The notes under the pieces are model-generated. The model saw only the letters and a list, made by a program, of their open reading frames with translations, did no database searches and was not told where the DNA came from. From NCBI RefSeq assembly GCF_900111835.1, contig NZ_FOJP01000021.1, positions 35,856-99,855 on the forward strand: a stretch of 64,000 nucleotides of DNA. The letters run 5' to 3'. The stretch comes from Metapseudomonas otitidis. GTDB taxonomy: Bacteria > Pseudomonadota > Gammaproteobacteria > Pseudomonadales > Pseudomonadaceae. How positions within the stretch are numbered: the first letter of the stretch is position 1; the number at the start of each line of letters is the position of its first letter. This document shows, one piece after another, positions 7,815 to 15,987 of this stretch. The position numbers and the translations under genes are program-made.

Positions 7815-8966
7815 ATGAACCATCGTGTGTTGCTGCTGGTGCTGATCTTCGCCGTGTCGGTGGTCGGGCTGAGCATGGGGGCGACGCTGCCCCTGGTGTC
7901 GCTGCGGCTGATGGAGGCCGGTGCGTCGAGCCTGGAGATCGGGGTGCTGAGTGCGATGCCGGCGGCGGGGATGATCCTGGCCGCCTTTCTGGTGGCACCG
8001 CTGTGCCGGCGCCTGTCGGGGCGTGGGTTGTACCTCGGTTGCTTCGTGCTCTGCGCCCTGGCGGTGGCGGCGCTGGAGCTGCCGGCCTCCACGCCCCTGC
8101 TGGTGGCGGCGCGGCTGCTGCTGGGGGTGGCGATGGGGGTGGTGGTGATCCTCGGGGAATCCTGGGTCAACGTGCTGTGCGACGAGGCCAGGCGGGGCCA
8201 GGTGGTGGCCTTCTACGCCGCCTGCTTCACCGGCTGCCAGTTGGGCGGACCGGCGCTGATCGGTCTGCTCGGGGCACAGAGCCCCTGGCTGGTGGCGCTG
8301 GTGGTGCTGGCCAACCTGCTGGCCCTGGCGGCGGTGGCCCGGGGGCTGCCGGGCGGCTGGGGCCAGGCCGCCGAGGATGAGGTGCGCACCTTCTCGCTGG
8401 CAGGCTTCCTGCGGGTGGCGCCGGCGCTGTGCACGGGGGTGCTGTTCTTCGCCTTCTTCGATGCGGTGGTGCTGTCGCTGTTCCCGGTCTACGCCAGTGC
8501 CCATGGCTATGCGGTGGGCATCGCGGCGCTGATGGTGACGGTGATCCTGGCCGGCGACATGGTCTGCCAGGTGCCGCTGGGCTGGCTGTCGGACCGCACC
8601 GAGCGCGGCCGCCTGCACCTGGTCTGCGGGGTGGCGGCGCTGGGCATCGGCATGGCGCTGCCCTGGCTGATCACCCGGCCCACGCTGCTGTGGCCGGCGC
8701 TGGTGTTGCTGGGGGCGGTGGCGGGGGGCGTCTACACCCTGGCGCTGGTGCGCATCGGCGAGCGCTTCAGCGGGCAGGATCTGGTCACCGCCAACGCTTG
8801 CGTGGGCATGTTGTGGGGCATCGGCAGCCTGGTGGGGCCGCTGCTGAGCGGTGCGCTGATGGGCACCGGCCCCCACGGCCTGCCCCTGGCGCTGAGCCTG
8901 GCGGCGGCGCTGTTCGTGGCCACGGCGCTGACCGGCCAGCGCCGGCTGGCGGAGCGGGCGGCCTAG
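7815..8966 (+). CDS. MFS transporter, 12 TM
   Basis: A 383-residue major facilitator protein with about 12 hydrophobic helices. The start is the ATG at 7815 (MNHRVLLLVLIFAVSVVGLS), preceded by GCGGGAG; the upstream in-frame ATG at 7767 would add a polar tail. The loop GWLSDRTERGR after the mid-protein helices is the repeated MFS motif A (D-x-x-x-R-x-G-R). The sequence resembles YcaD-like and other small-molecule exporters, but the substrate cannot be read. It stands between cas3 and the CRISPR array on the opposite strand to cas. It probably shares the promoter at 7490-7518 with the small ORF. It has no visible link to CRISPR function. Confidence 0.85.
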   Translation: MNHRVLLLVLIFAVSVVGLSMGATLPLVSLRLMEAGASSLEIGVLSAMPAAGMILAAFLVAPLCRRLSGRGLYLGCFVLCALAVAALELPASTPLLVAARLLLGVAMGVVVILGESWVNVLCDEARRGQVVAFYAACFTGCQLGGPALIGLLGAQSPWLVALVVLANLLALAAVARGLPGGWGQAAEDEVRTFSLAGFLRVAPALCTGVLFFAFFDAVVLSLFPVYASAHGYAVGIAALMVTVILAGDMVCQVPLGWLSDRTERGRLHLVCGVAALGIGMALPWLITRPTLLWPALVLLGAVAGGVYTLALVRIGERFSGQDLVTANACVGMLWGIGSLVGPLLSGALMGTGPHGLPLALSLAAALFVATALTGQRRLAERAA

Positions 8967-8985
8967 GGCCGGGGCGCGGCCGGGT

Positions 8986-9017
8986 GATGGGGTTCGCCAA
9001 GCTCACCCCATCCTACG
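8986..9017. repeat. REP-like hairpin after the MFS gene
   Basis: GATGGGGT (8986-8993) and ACCCCATC (9005-9012) form an 8-bp stem around an 11-base loop, followed by CTACG. This shape, with CCATCCTACG at its end, is common among short palindromic repeats scattered in Pseudomonas genomes. It lies 19 bases after the MFS stop and may end that transcript before it reaches the CRISPR array from the other side. Confidence 0.5.
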
Positions 9018-9056
9018 CAGGCCCCGCAGTGGGGGCTGGCCATTCCGGTTTGGGGT

Positions 9057-9390
9057 GGGTTCGTCCCCACGCACGTGGGGAACACTCACCCTGCGCGCCG
9101 CAATCGAGGCCCTGGCGCGGTTCATCCCCTCACCCGTGGGGAACACCGCTGCCTGTCACGCTCCAGCTTGGCCGGGAACGGTTCATCCCCACACCCGTGG
9201 GGAACACTGGAGCTCGATGCCACGGCGGGCGATAGCCGCCGGTTCATCCCCACACCCGTGGGGAACACAGCTTCTTCAAACTCGCGTCCGGTATCCACGG
9301 CGGTTCATCCCCACACCCGTGGGGAACACGAGACCCTGCTGAAAGCCGTGCTGCAGAGCATCGGTTCATCCCCACACCCGTGGGGAACAC
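9057..9390 (-). CRISPR. Type I-E CRISPR array, six repeats and five spacers
   Basis: Repeats of 29 bases (28 invariant in frame from GGTTCATCCCC to GGGGAACAC) start at 9057, 9118, 9179, 9240, 9301 and 9362, a constant 61-base period with 32-base spacers. Spacers are at 9086-9117, 9147-9178, 9208-9239, 9269-9300 and 9330-9361. The stem is CCCCAC/GTGGGG. The crRNA-sense strand is the minus strand (GTGTTCCCC...GATGAACCG), as in other I-E arrays, so the leader is on the right and the leftmost repeat is the oldest. That repeat differs at four places (loop GCAC instead of ACCC, TTCGTC, and G at its first base). The repeat at 9118 has T for A in the stem. The array pairs with the cas operon 1.65 kb to the left. 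Confidence 0.97.
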
Positions 9391-9473
9391 TCTTCCCGTA
9401 ACCCGCTGATCCCAGAGGGAAAAGCCGGCAGCGGAAAATCTACCGGCTGTTTTCCCTTGTTGCCAGGGTGGCG
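9391..9473 (-). promoter_or_regulatory. CRISPR leader with an inverted repeat
   Basis: Only 83 bases separate the leader-proximal repeat from the stop codon of the acyl-CoA dehydrogenase gene. They hold an inverted repeat, arms 9416-9428 and 9443-9457 (AGGGAAAA-GCCGG against CCGGC-TG-TTTTCCCT, two bases bulged). On the minus strand TGGCAA (9465-9460) and TAGATT (9442-9437) lie 17 bases apart and could start the crRNA precursor about 40 bases before the first repeat. The inverted repeat may instead be the dehydrogenase terminator. I see no clear IHF site. Confidence 0.5.
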
Positions 9474-11123
9474 TCAGGCCAGGTGCGGGGTGCTGCGGGC
9501 GACCAGGGCTTCGACGTCGATGCCGCGCGGGAGGGTGCCGTAGACCCGGCCGCTGCCGCCCAGGCGGCTGGCGATGAAGGCGTCGGAGACGGTGGCGTTG
9601 CCGGCCTCCAGCAGGAGCTTGGCCTGGAGGGCGACGGCGACGTCTTCGGTGAGCTGGCGGGCGCGGTACTGGATGTCGGCGGTGTCGTGGAAGGCGGCCT
9701 TGAGGTTGTTGATCTGCGCGGCGAGGCGGGCGTCGCCGTGGCCGTCGCCCAGTTCGCTGAACAGGGCGTCGAGCACGCCGGGCTCCTTGGACAGAGCGCG
9801 GAGGACGTCCAGGCACTGGACGTTGCCGGAGCCTTCCCAGATGGAGTTGACCGGGGCTTCGCGGTACAGGCGCGGGAGGATGGTCTCTTCGACGTAGCCG
9901 GCGCCGCCCATGCATTCGCTGGCCTCGTAGACCATTTCGGGGGCGCGCTTGCAGATCCAGTACTTGCCGACAGCGGTGACCAGGCGGGCGAAGCGGTCTT
10001 CCTGCTCGTCGTGCAGGTTGTCGAGGGCGCGGCCCATGCGCAGGCTGAGGGCCAGGGCGGCTTCGCTCTCCAGGGCGAGGTCGGCGAGGACGTTCTGCAT
10101 CAGCGGCTGGTCGGCCAGGACCTTGCCGCCGACCTTGCGGTGGGCGCAGTGGTGGGCGGCCTGGGTGAGCGCCTGGCGCATGAGGGAACTGGAACCGACC
10201 ATGCAGTCGAAGCGGGTCATGGCGACCATTTCGATGATGGTGGGCACGCCGCGCCCTTCCTCGCCGACCATCCAGGCCAGGGCGCCGCGGTATTCCACTT
10301 CGCTGGAGGCGTTGGCCCAGTTGCCCAGCTTGTTCTTCAGACGCTGGACGTAGAAGGCGTTGCGGCTGCCGTCCGGGCGGTGGCGCGGCAGGAGGAAGCA
10401 GGAGAGGCCCTTGTCGGTGTAGGCGAGGGTGAGGAAGGCGTCGCACATGGGCGCGGAGCAGAACCACTTGTGACCCACCAGTTCGTAGGCCTCCCCCGGG
10501 CCGCCGAGGCCGATGGGGTGGGCGCGGGTGGTGTTGGCGCGGACGTCGGTGCCGCCCTGCTTCTCGGTCATGGCCATGCCGATGGTGACGCCGGGCTTCT
10601 GCTCCATGGGCACGTTGCGCGGGTCGTATTCGGTGGCGAGGATCTTCGGCAGCCAGCGCTCGGCGAGGTTGGGCTGCAGACGGATGGCGGGCACGGCGGC
10701 GAAGGTCATGGTCAGCGGGCAGCCGCTGGCGGCTTCGGCCTGGCTGTGCAGGTAGGTGAGGCCGGCGCGGGCGACATGGGCGCCGGCGCGCGGGTCCTGC
10801 CAGGGCAGCGAGGTGAGGCCGTGTTCGACGGCGGTGCGCATCAGTTCGTGGTAGGCCGGGTGGAATTCCACCAGGTCGACGCGATGGCCGTAGCGGTCAT
10901 GGCTCTTGAACACCGGCTTGTGTTCGTTGGCGAGGAAGCCCGCCTGCATCAGCGGGCCACCGGCCAGGGCACCGTAGACGTCGAAGCGTGATTCGGCCCA
11001 GCCGGCGCCGTAGCGGCGGGTCCATTCCTGCAGGGGCAGGTCGAGGCGGTAGAGGTTGGCGCCGTCGAGGGTGGGCACCTGGTTGAACACGTCGTGGGTT
11101 TCGGCGTAATGGGACTGGCTCAT
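9474..11123 (-). CDS. AidB-like acyl-CoA dehydrogenase
   Basis: A 549-residue flavoprotein of the acyl-CoA dehydrogenase superfamily, AidB branch. It starts [19 protein letters not shown], and the N-terminal segment (TVFNQ-like, [18 protein letters not shown]) is specific to AidB-type proteins, which are about 540 residues against about 380 for ordinary acyl-CoA dehydrogenases. [19 protein letters not shown] is the FAD/substrate-binding signature and [18 protein letters not shown] the C-terminal one. E. coli AidB is an alkylation-response protein that binds DNA; whether this protein is an enzyme for a branched acyl-CoA or a DNA-protection factor is open. Its ATG overlaps the tetR stop by four bases and has AGGAGG, so the TetR protein probably controls it. 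Confidence 0.88.
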   Translation of the reverse strand: MSQSHYAETHDVFNQVPTLDGANLYRLDLPLQEWTRRYGAGWAESRFDVYGALAGGPLMQAGFLANEHKPVFKSHDRYGHRVDLVEFHPAYHELMRTAVEHGLTSLPWQDPRAGAHVARAGLTYLHSQAEAASGCPLTMTFAAVPAIRLQPNLAERWLPKILATEYDPRNVPMEQKPGVTIGMAMTEKQGGTDVRANTTRAHPIGLGGPGEAYELVGHKWFCSAPMCDAFLTLAYTDKGLSCFLLPRHRPDGSRNAFYVQRLKNKLGNWANASSEVEYRGALAWMVGEEGRGVPTIIEMVAMTRFDCMVGSSSLMRQALTQAAHHCAHRKVGGKVLADQPLMQNVLADLALESEAALALSLRMGRALDNLHDEQEDRFARLVTAVGKYWICKRAPEMVYEASECMGGAGYVEETILPRLYREAPVNSIWEGSGNVQCLDVLRALSKEPGVLDALFSELGDGHGDARLAAQINNLKAAFHDTADIQYRARQLTEDVAVALQAKLLLEAGNATVSDAFIASRLGGSGRVYGTLPRGIDVEALVARSTPHLA

Positions 11124-11770
11124 GAAATCCTCCTAGCAGGCGGGTGCGCACCAACGGCACGCAGGCAGAAGATGACGAGGTGCCGGCAGACCGCTTCGAG
11201 TTCGCTGCGCGACTGGTCGGCATCGCGGGCGGCACGGGCGGCCGGCGAGAGCGGCCCGACCAGGGATTCGGAGATGGCGCCCACCAGGCAGGCGGCGACC
11301 AGGGCGGGGGCTTCGACCTGGAATTCGCCGCTGGCGATGCCGGCTTCGAGCAGTTCGATGAAGCGCTCGGCGTAGGCCTCGCGAAAGCGCAGGCGTTGCT
11401 CGTCCACTTCCGGCTCCACCGGCTCGGCGATCAGGGCGAAGGCCAGCTGGCGGCTGTGCCAGGCGCGTTCGGCGAAGCGTTGCAGGCCGCTGGCAAGGCG
11501 CTCGGTAGCACTGCCGGGGCCGCGCAGGTGCTCGCTGAGCACGTCCACTTCGACCTGGCTGGCGCGGGCGAAGACTTCGGCGGCCAGCTCGCCCTTGTTG
11601 CGGAAGTGGCGGTAGAGGCTGCCGGTGGCGATGCCGACGTCGTCGGCCAGGGCCTGCATGGTGAGAACGGCGAAGCCGCCTTCGGCGACCCGCGCCAGGG
11701 CGCAGTCGAGGATGCGCTGGCGCAGGGCCTGGTCGCGGTCGATTCGTTGGGCGGTGACGCGGTAGGACAT
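11120..11770 (-). CDS. TetR-family repressor of the acyl-CoA dehydrogenase operon
   Basis: A 216-residue TetR-type regulator. The N-terminal helix-turn-helix spans about residues 14-60: RQRILDCALARVAEGG, then MQALADDVGIATGSLYRHF and KGELAAEVF, the standard TetR recognition-helix pattern. The C-terminal domain is helical and should bind an effector, plausibly an acyl-CoA given its partner gene. The stop overlaps the dehydrogenase start (ATGA). A double palindrome touches its start codon and overlaps the ribosome-binding region, so it almost certainly represses itself and the downstream gene. Confidence 0.92.
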   Translation of the reverse strand: MSYRVTAQRIDRDQALRQRILDCALARVAEGGFAVLTMQALADDVGIATGSLYRHFRNKGELAAEVFARASQVEVDVLSEHLRGPGSATERLASGLQRFAERAWHSRQLAFALIAEPVEPEVDEQRLRFREAYAERFIELLEAGIASGEFQVEAPALVAACLVGAISESLVGPLSPAARAARDADQSRSELEAVCRHLVIFCLRAVGAHPPARRIS

Positions 11771-11771
11771 G

Positions 11772-11816
11772 GTCTGAATCCTGATTCACTGGCAGCGAGT
11801 GAATCAGGATTCAGAC
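11772..11816. promoter_or_regulatory. Double palindromic operator of the TetR regulator
   Basis: Two perfect 19-base arms, GTCTGAATCCTGATTCACT at 11772-11790 and its exact complement at 11798-11816, flank a 7-base centre. Each arm contains its own palindrome TGAATC-N2-GATTCA (11775-11788 and 11800-11813), centred 25 bases apart. Two TetR dimers could bind side by side. The element lies directly before the tetR start codon, where bound protein would also cover the ribosome site in DNA. The half-site resembles operators of fatty-acid TetR regulators, which is suggestive only. Confidence 0.85.
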
Positions 11817-11875
11817 TTTGGATGAAAGCGGGGAACCCGACGATGAAGGCGGCATTCCGGCCGGTGGGTGACCGA

Positions 11876-14266
11876 TCAGACTGGGTGTTCGCCGGCGCGG
11901 CAGAGCACCCAGTCGTGCAGCAGGGTGCGCAGCTCTTCGAATTTCACCGGTTTGGAGAGGTAGTCGCTCATGCCCGCTGCCAGGCAGCGTTCGCGGTCGC
12001 CGCTGTGGCTGTGGGCGGTGACGGCGAGCACCGGCAGTTCGGCGCATTCGGGCAGGCTGCGCAGGGCGCGGCAGGTGGCGAAGCCGTCCATGACCGGCAT
12101 CTGGCAGTCGAGCAGGACGCCGTCGATGTGCTCGCGGCGCAGCAGCTCGAGGGCTTCGGCGCCGTTGTCGGCGGTGCGTACGCGGTAGCCCAGCTTGAGC
12201 AGCATGCCGCGGGTCACCAGCTGGTTGATGGTGTTGTCCTCCACCACCAGCACGGTGCATTGCTCGGGACGGCGCTGGGCCTGGGCGACGGCGCGACGCA
12301 CCGGGGCGGCCTCGCGCTGGGCGGGGCGGGTCAGGGTGAGGGCCAGCTGGAAGCGACTGCCCTGACCGGGCTCGGAGCTGTGGGTGAGCTGACCGCCGAG
12401 CAGCTCGACCAGTTGCCGCGCCAGGGCCAGGCCGATACCGAGGCCGCCGTAGGCGCGGGTCATGGAGCCGTCGAGCTGGCGGAAACCGCTGTAGAGGCTG
12501 CCATCGGGCGGGGTGGAGAAGCCGATGCCGGTGTCTTCCACGGCCACCAGCAGGCGCAGAGGGCCGCCGGGCTCCTGGCCGTGGCCGGCGACCCGCAGCA
12601 CGACGCCGCCCCGGGCGGTGAACTTGACGGCGTTGTCCAGCAGGTGGCCGAGGATCTGCCCGAGCTTGCCGGCGTCGCCTTCGAGGGTGTCAGGCAGGCT
12701 TTCGTCCAGTTCCAGGGCGAAGGCCAGGCCCTTTTCCTCGGCGCGCGGGGCGTACTGGGCGCGCAGGCTGTCGAACAGGCCGCGCAGGCTGAAGGTCTCG
12801 CGGCGCGGGTAGAGCTTGCCGGCCTGCAGTTCGGTCATGGCGAGGATGTCGTTGACCAGCCGCATCATGTCCCTGGCGGAGCTGGCGGCGGTCTTCTGGT
12901 ACTGCTCCAGCTCGACGTCGAGCGGGAGGGTCTGCATCAGTTCGAGGGAGCCGATCACGCCGTTCATGGGGGTGCGCAGCTCGTGGGTGACGGTGGCGAG
13001 GAATTCGTCCTTGAGGCGGTTGCTGTCGGCCAGCTCGCGGTTCAGGGCCTCCAGCTTGCGCCCGGACTCCTGGAGGATGCGGGTGCGCTCCTCCTTCATG
13101 GCGTTGATGCGGTCGGCCAGGGCGAGGGACAGCAGGCCCACTTCCAGCGCGGAGCCGATCTGGCTGGCGTACATGGTGATGAAGAGGTTGGGCAGGTAGC
13201 CGAGCACCATGAGGGTGTTGATCACCCCGCCGGCGAGGAAGGCGCTCCAGGCGAAGATGAAGTAGCGGGCCACGCGCATGCCGCGCAGCCAGGCGAGGAT
13301 GCCGGCGGCGAAGATGACCACGGTGAAGACCAGGGCCAGGATGGTGGCCAGGCGCAGGGCGACGGCGTAGCTGGCGACCAGGGACAGGACCATGACCAGC
13401 ACGCCGACGGCCATCAGCACCAGCAGGCTGCGGTCGATCCAGGGGCTGTGGTCGGCGGTGTGCAGGAAGCTGCGGGCGAACTGGCAGCCGAACAACCCGG
13501 CCGAGCCGATCAGGAACGGGGTGGAGGCGTTGGCCCACCAGGGGTTGTCGGGCCAGAAGTACTGGATGCCGGCGCCGTTGACGGAGATCTGGTACAGGCC
13601 GAACGAGGCGATATAGAGGATGTAATAGAGGTAGCTGGTGTCGCGGACGCTGAGGTAGATGAAGAGGTTGTAGATGAGCATCACCAGCAGCACGCCGTAG
13701 ATGATGCCGAGCACGTACACGCGCCCGGGCTGCTCCTCCATGTAGGCCTGGGGCGACCAGAGGGTGAGCGGCACCTGGATCGAGCCCTGGCTGTTGACCC
13801 GCAGGTACAGCCGCTGGGGCTGGTTGGGCTGCAGGTTGAGGTTGAACAGGTAGTTGTTCTGCCTGATCTCGCGGCTGGCGAAGGGCAAGGCATCGCCGGT
13901 GCGCTGGGCGAGCCGGTAGCCGCCCTCGCTGTCGGGCAGGTAGAGCTCGATGTGGTCCAGCGGCGGGTAGGCCAGCTCCAGCAGCCAGGGCTGCTGGCCG
14001 CCGAGGTCGCGGGGGCGGTAGCTGAGGTCGAGCCGGATCCAGAACACCGAGCGCGAATAGCCGGCGTTGAGCACGGGCTTGTCGCTGCGGCGGAAGCTGC
14101 GATCCAGCGCGGGGGAGGTGATGTCGGCGAGGGTGGCATCGCCACGGACGTCTTCGAAGACGTCCATGTGCAGCCCGAGGGGCAGCTGGCGGGTGTGCTC
14201 GTCGAACTCCACGCCGAACACGGCGGTGGAGAGAAAAAGGGACAGGAAAAGGAGAACGTGACGCAT
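11876..14266 (-). CDS. ladS: Hybrid sensor kinase LadS (7TMR-DISM)
   Basis: LadS feeds the Gac/Rsm pathway that switches Pseudomonas toward biofilm and away from acute virulence; in P. aeruginosa it responds to calcium. The 796-residue product (P. aeruginosa LadS about 795) has a signal peptide (MRHVLLFLSLFLSTAVFG), a periplasmic 7TMR-DISMED2 domain to about 175, seven membrane helices at about 182-385, a kinase core with His428 in THELRTPMNG, N-box HLLDNAVKF, G-boxes DTGIG and GGLGIGLALAR, and a receiver domain at about 670-790 with Asp720 in LLDCQMPVMDG. All phosphotransfer residues are present. I use the ATG at 14266; an upstream in-frame ATG adds 45 residues without a signal peptide. The gene order tetR-ladS-thiD agrees with P. 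aeruginosa as I recall it. Confidence 0.93.
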   Translation of the reverse strand: MRHVLLFLSLFLSTAVFGVEFDEHTRQLPLGLHMDVFEDVRGDATLADITSPALDRSFRRSDKPVLNAGYSRSVFWIRLDLSYRPRDLGGQQPWLLELAYPPLDHIELYLPDSEGGYRLAQRTGDALPFASREIRQNNYLFNLNLQPNQPQRLYLRVNSQGSIQVPLTLWSPQAYMEEQPGRVYVLGIIYGVLLVMLIYNLFIYLSVRDTSYLYYILYIASFGLYQISVNGAGIQYFWPDNPWWANASTPFLIGSAGLFGCQFARSFLHTADHSPWIDRSLLVLMAVGVLVMVLSLVASYAVALRLATILALVFTVVIFAAGILAWLRGMRVARYFIFAWSAFLAGGVINTLMVLGYLPNLFITMYASQIGSALEVGLLSLALADRINAMKEERTRILQESGRKLEALNRELADSNRLKDEFLATVTHELRTPMNGVIGSLELMQTLPLDVELEQYQKTAASSARDMMRLVNDILAMTELQAGKLYPRRETFSLRGLFDSLRAQYAPRAEEKGLAFALELDESLPDTLEGDAGKLGQILGHLLDNAVKFTARGGVVLRVAGHGQEPGGPLRLLVAVEDTGIGFSTPPDGSLYSGFRQLDGSMTRAYGGLGIGLALARQLVELLGGQLTHSSEPGQGSRFQLALTLTRPAQREAAPVRRAVAQAQRRPEQCTVLVVEDNTINQLVTRGMLLKLGYRVRTADNGAEALELLRREHIDGVLLDCQMPVMDGFATCRALRSLPECAELPVLAVTAHSHSGDRERCLAAGMSDYLSKPVKFEELRTLLHDWVLCRAGEHPV

Positions 14267-14531
14267 GAAGCCCCGCAAAGGCCGTCGCACGCCTCGGGAA
14301 GTCCCTTTCCTTCCCGGAGCCGAAGCGTCACGCAGGGCCTGGTTGTTCGAATGCGCACACTCTAGCACAGCATCGGGGCGCCATAGGAGGCACTCTGCCA
14401 TCTCGCGAAAACCGCTCTGGAATGGGCGTTACAGGCCTGTCCCGCCAGGCTGTTCGGCGCTTTTCGACGGATGGCGGGCACCCTGCCCGGCGGGCCGACC
14501 CGACGGCGGAAAGGTGGTAAGCTCGCGCACC

Positions 14532-15329
14532 ATGAAAACGACCCCCTCTCGCCCTATCGTCCTCTGTCTTTCCGGCCACGACCCCAGCGGCGGCGCCGGT
14601 CTGCAGGCGGACATCGAAGCCCTGATCGCCCAAGGCTGCCACGCGGCTCCCGCCGTGACCGCCCTGACCGTCCAGGACACCGTCAACGTTTCCGACTTCC
14701 GCGTGCTCGACCGCGAATGGGTGCTGGCCCAGGCCCGTGCGGTGATCGCCGACCTGCCGGTCTCCGCCGTCAAGCTGGGCATGCTCGGCTCGGTGGAGAT
14801 GGTGGAGACCGTGCTGGAGATCATGCAGGGCCTGCCGGGGGTGCCGCTGGTCTGCGACCCGGTGCTGCGTGCCGGCGGCGGCGGTGCACTGGGCAAGGAC
14901 GAAGTGGGCTACGCGATGCGCGAGCGCCTGCTGCCGGTGGCGCTCATCGCCACGCCGAACCTGCCGGAAGCGCGCATCCTCGCCGAACTCCCCGAAGGCA
15001 CGGCCGACGAATGCGCCGAGAAGCTGCTGCCCTTCTGCCGCAACCTGCTGATCACCGGTGGCCACGGCGACGAGGCCGAGGTCCACAACCGCCTCTACAC
15101 CGAGGATGGCGAACGCCACACCTTCACCTGCCAGCGCCTGCCCGGCAGCTACCACGGCTCCGGCTGCACCCTGGCCAGCACCCTGGCCGGTCGCCTGGCC
15201 CTGGGCGAGGCCCTGCCCAGCGCGGTGCGCTCGGCACTGGACTACACCTGGCGCACCCTGCGTGACGCCGAGCAACCGGGCCACGGCCAGTTCGTGCCCC
15301 GCCGCCTGCCGCTGGACTTCTGCTCATGA
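14532..15329 (+). CDS. thiD: Hydroxymethylpyrimidine (phosphate) kinase ThiD
   Basis: ThiD phosphorylates HMP and then HMP-phosphate in thiamine synthesis, in the cytoplasm. The 265-residue ribokinase-fold protein has [17 protein letters not shown] near the N-terminus, VKLGMLGS and [11 protein letters not shown] in the middle, and the C-terminal anion-hole segment [19 protein letters not shown], whose Cys is catalytic in the family. The ATG at 14532 gives the usual start just before the first strand; the frame is open upstream but that part is not conserved. The stop overlaps the thiE start by four bases (ATGA), so the two are translated together. Confidence 0.95.
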   Translation: MKTTPSRPIVLCLSGHDPSGGAGLQADIEALIAQGCHAAPAVTALTVQDTVNVSDFRVLDREWVLAQARAVIADLPVSAVKLGMLGSVEMVETVLEIMQGLPGVPLVCDPVLRAGGGGALGKDEVGYAMRERLLPVALIATPNLPEARILAELPEGTADECAEKLLPFCRNLLITGGHGDEAEVHNRLYTEDGERHTFTCQRLPGSYHGSGCTLASTLAGRLALGEALPSAVRSALDYTWRTLRDAEQPGHGQFVPRRLPLDFCS

Positions 15330-15955
15330 AGCTGCGCGGCCTCTACGCCATCACCGACAGCCAGTTGCTCGCCGATGGCCGGCTGCTGCCCTACGTGGAG
15401 GCGGCCCTGAAGGGCGGCGCCCGTTTGCTGCAGTACCGCGACAAGTCCTCCGACGAGGCCCGCCGCCTGCGTGAGGCCGAGGCGTTGCGCGAGCTGTGCA
15501 CCCGCTACGGCGCGCAGTTGCTGATCAACGACGACGCCGAGCTGGCCGCCCGCCTGGGCGTGGGCGTGCACCTGGGCCAGACCGATGGCTCAATCGCGGC
15601 AGCGCGCGCCCTGCTGGGCCGTCACGCGGTCATCGGTGCCACCTGCCATGCGCGCCTGGACCTGGCCGAGTCGGCCCTGGCAGAAGGCGCCAGCTACGTG
15701 GCCTTCGGTCGCTTCTTCAACTCCCAGACCAAACCCGGTGCGCCGGCCGCCACGGTGGAGCTGCTGGACGAGGCGCGTCAGCGCTTCCAGCAGCCCATCG
15801 TCGCCATCGGCGGCGTCACCCTGGACACCGCCCCGGCGCTGATCGCCCGTGGCGCGAGCATGGTGGCGGTGATCCACGCCCTGTTCGCCGCCGACGGCCC
15901 CGCCGAGGTGGAACGCCGCGCCCGCGCCTTCAGTGCGCTGTTCGCGCCGGCCTGA
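15326..15955 (+). CDS. thiE: Thiamine-phosphate synthase ThiE
   Basis: ThiE joins HMP-pyrophosphate with the thiazole phosphate to make thiamine phosphate. The 209-residue TIM barrel begins [18 protein letters not shown] and contains [18 protein letters not shown] (pyrophosphate and pyrimidine contacts), [40 protein letters not shown] and [17 protein letters not shown], then [20 protein letters not shown]. All match the family in order. It overlaps thiD by four bases and is followed 32 bases later by hemL, so thiD-thiE-hemL may be one operon. No riboswitch is seen before it, nor in the 265 bases before thiD. Confidence 0.96.
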   Translation: MKLRGLYAITDSQLLADGRLLPYVEAALKGGARLLQYRDKSSDEARRLREAEALRELCTRYGAQLLINDDAELAARLGVGVHLGQTDGSIAAARALLGRHAVIGATCHARLDLAESALAEGASYVAFGRFFNSQTKPGAPAATVELLDEARQRFQQPIVAIGGVTLDTAPALIARGASMVAVIHALFAADGPAEVERRARAFSALFAPA

Positions 15956-15987
15956 GCCCTTTCAACCGCTTGCATAGAGAGTTCGAC

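Noticed and set aside
9086..9361. Self-targeting spacer against a gene in this window
   Set aside because: No spacer could be matched by eye to other parts of the window; a computed search is needed for certainty.
9055..9401. Open reading frames of about 95-108 codons running through the CRISPR array
   Set aside because: They translate the repeats themselves (periodic [13 protein letters not shown] peptides every 61 bases shift frame) and have no ribosome site; a repeat artefact.
11144..14365. Very long frame (over 1000 codons) on the + strand opposite tetR and ladS
   Set aside because: High GC removes stop codons on the opposite strand; the product is Gly/Ala/Gln/His-rich without any domain, while the minus strand encodes complete known proteins.
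14267..14531. Thiamine (TPP) riboswitch before thiD
   Set aside because: No CTGAGA or ACCTGA-type TPP motifs are visible in the 265 bases between ladS and thiD.
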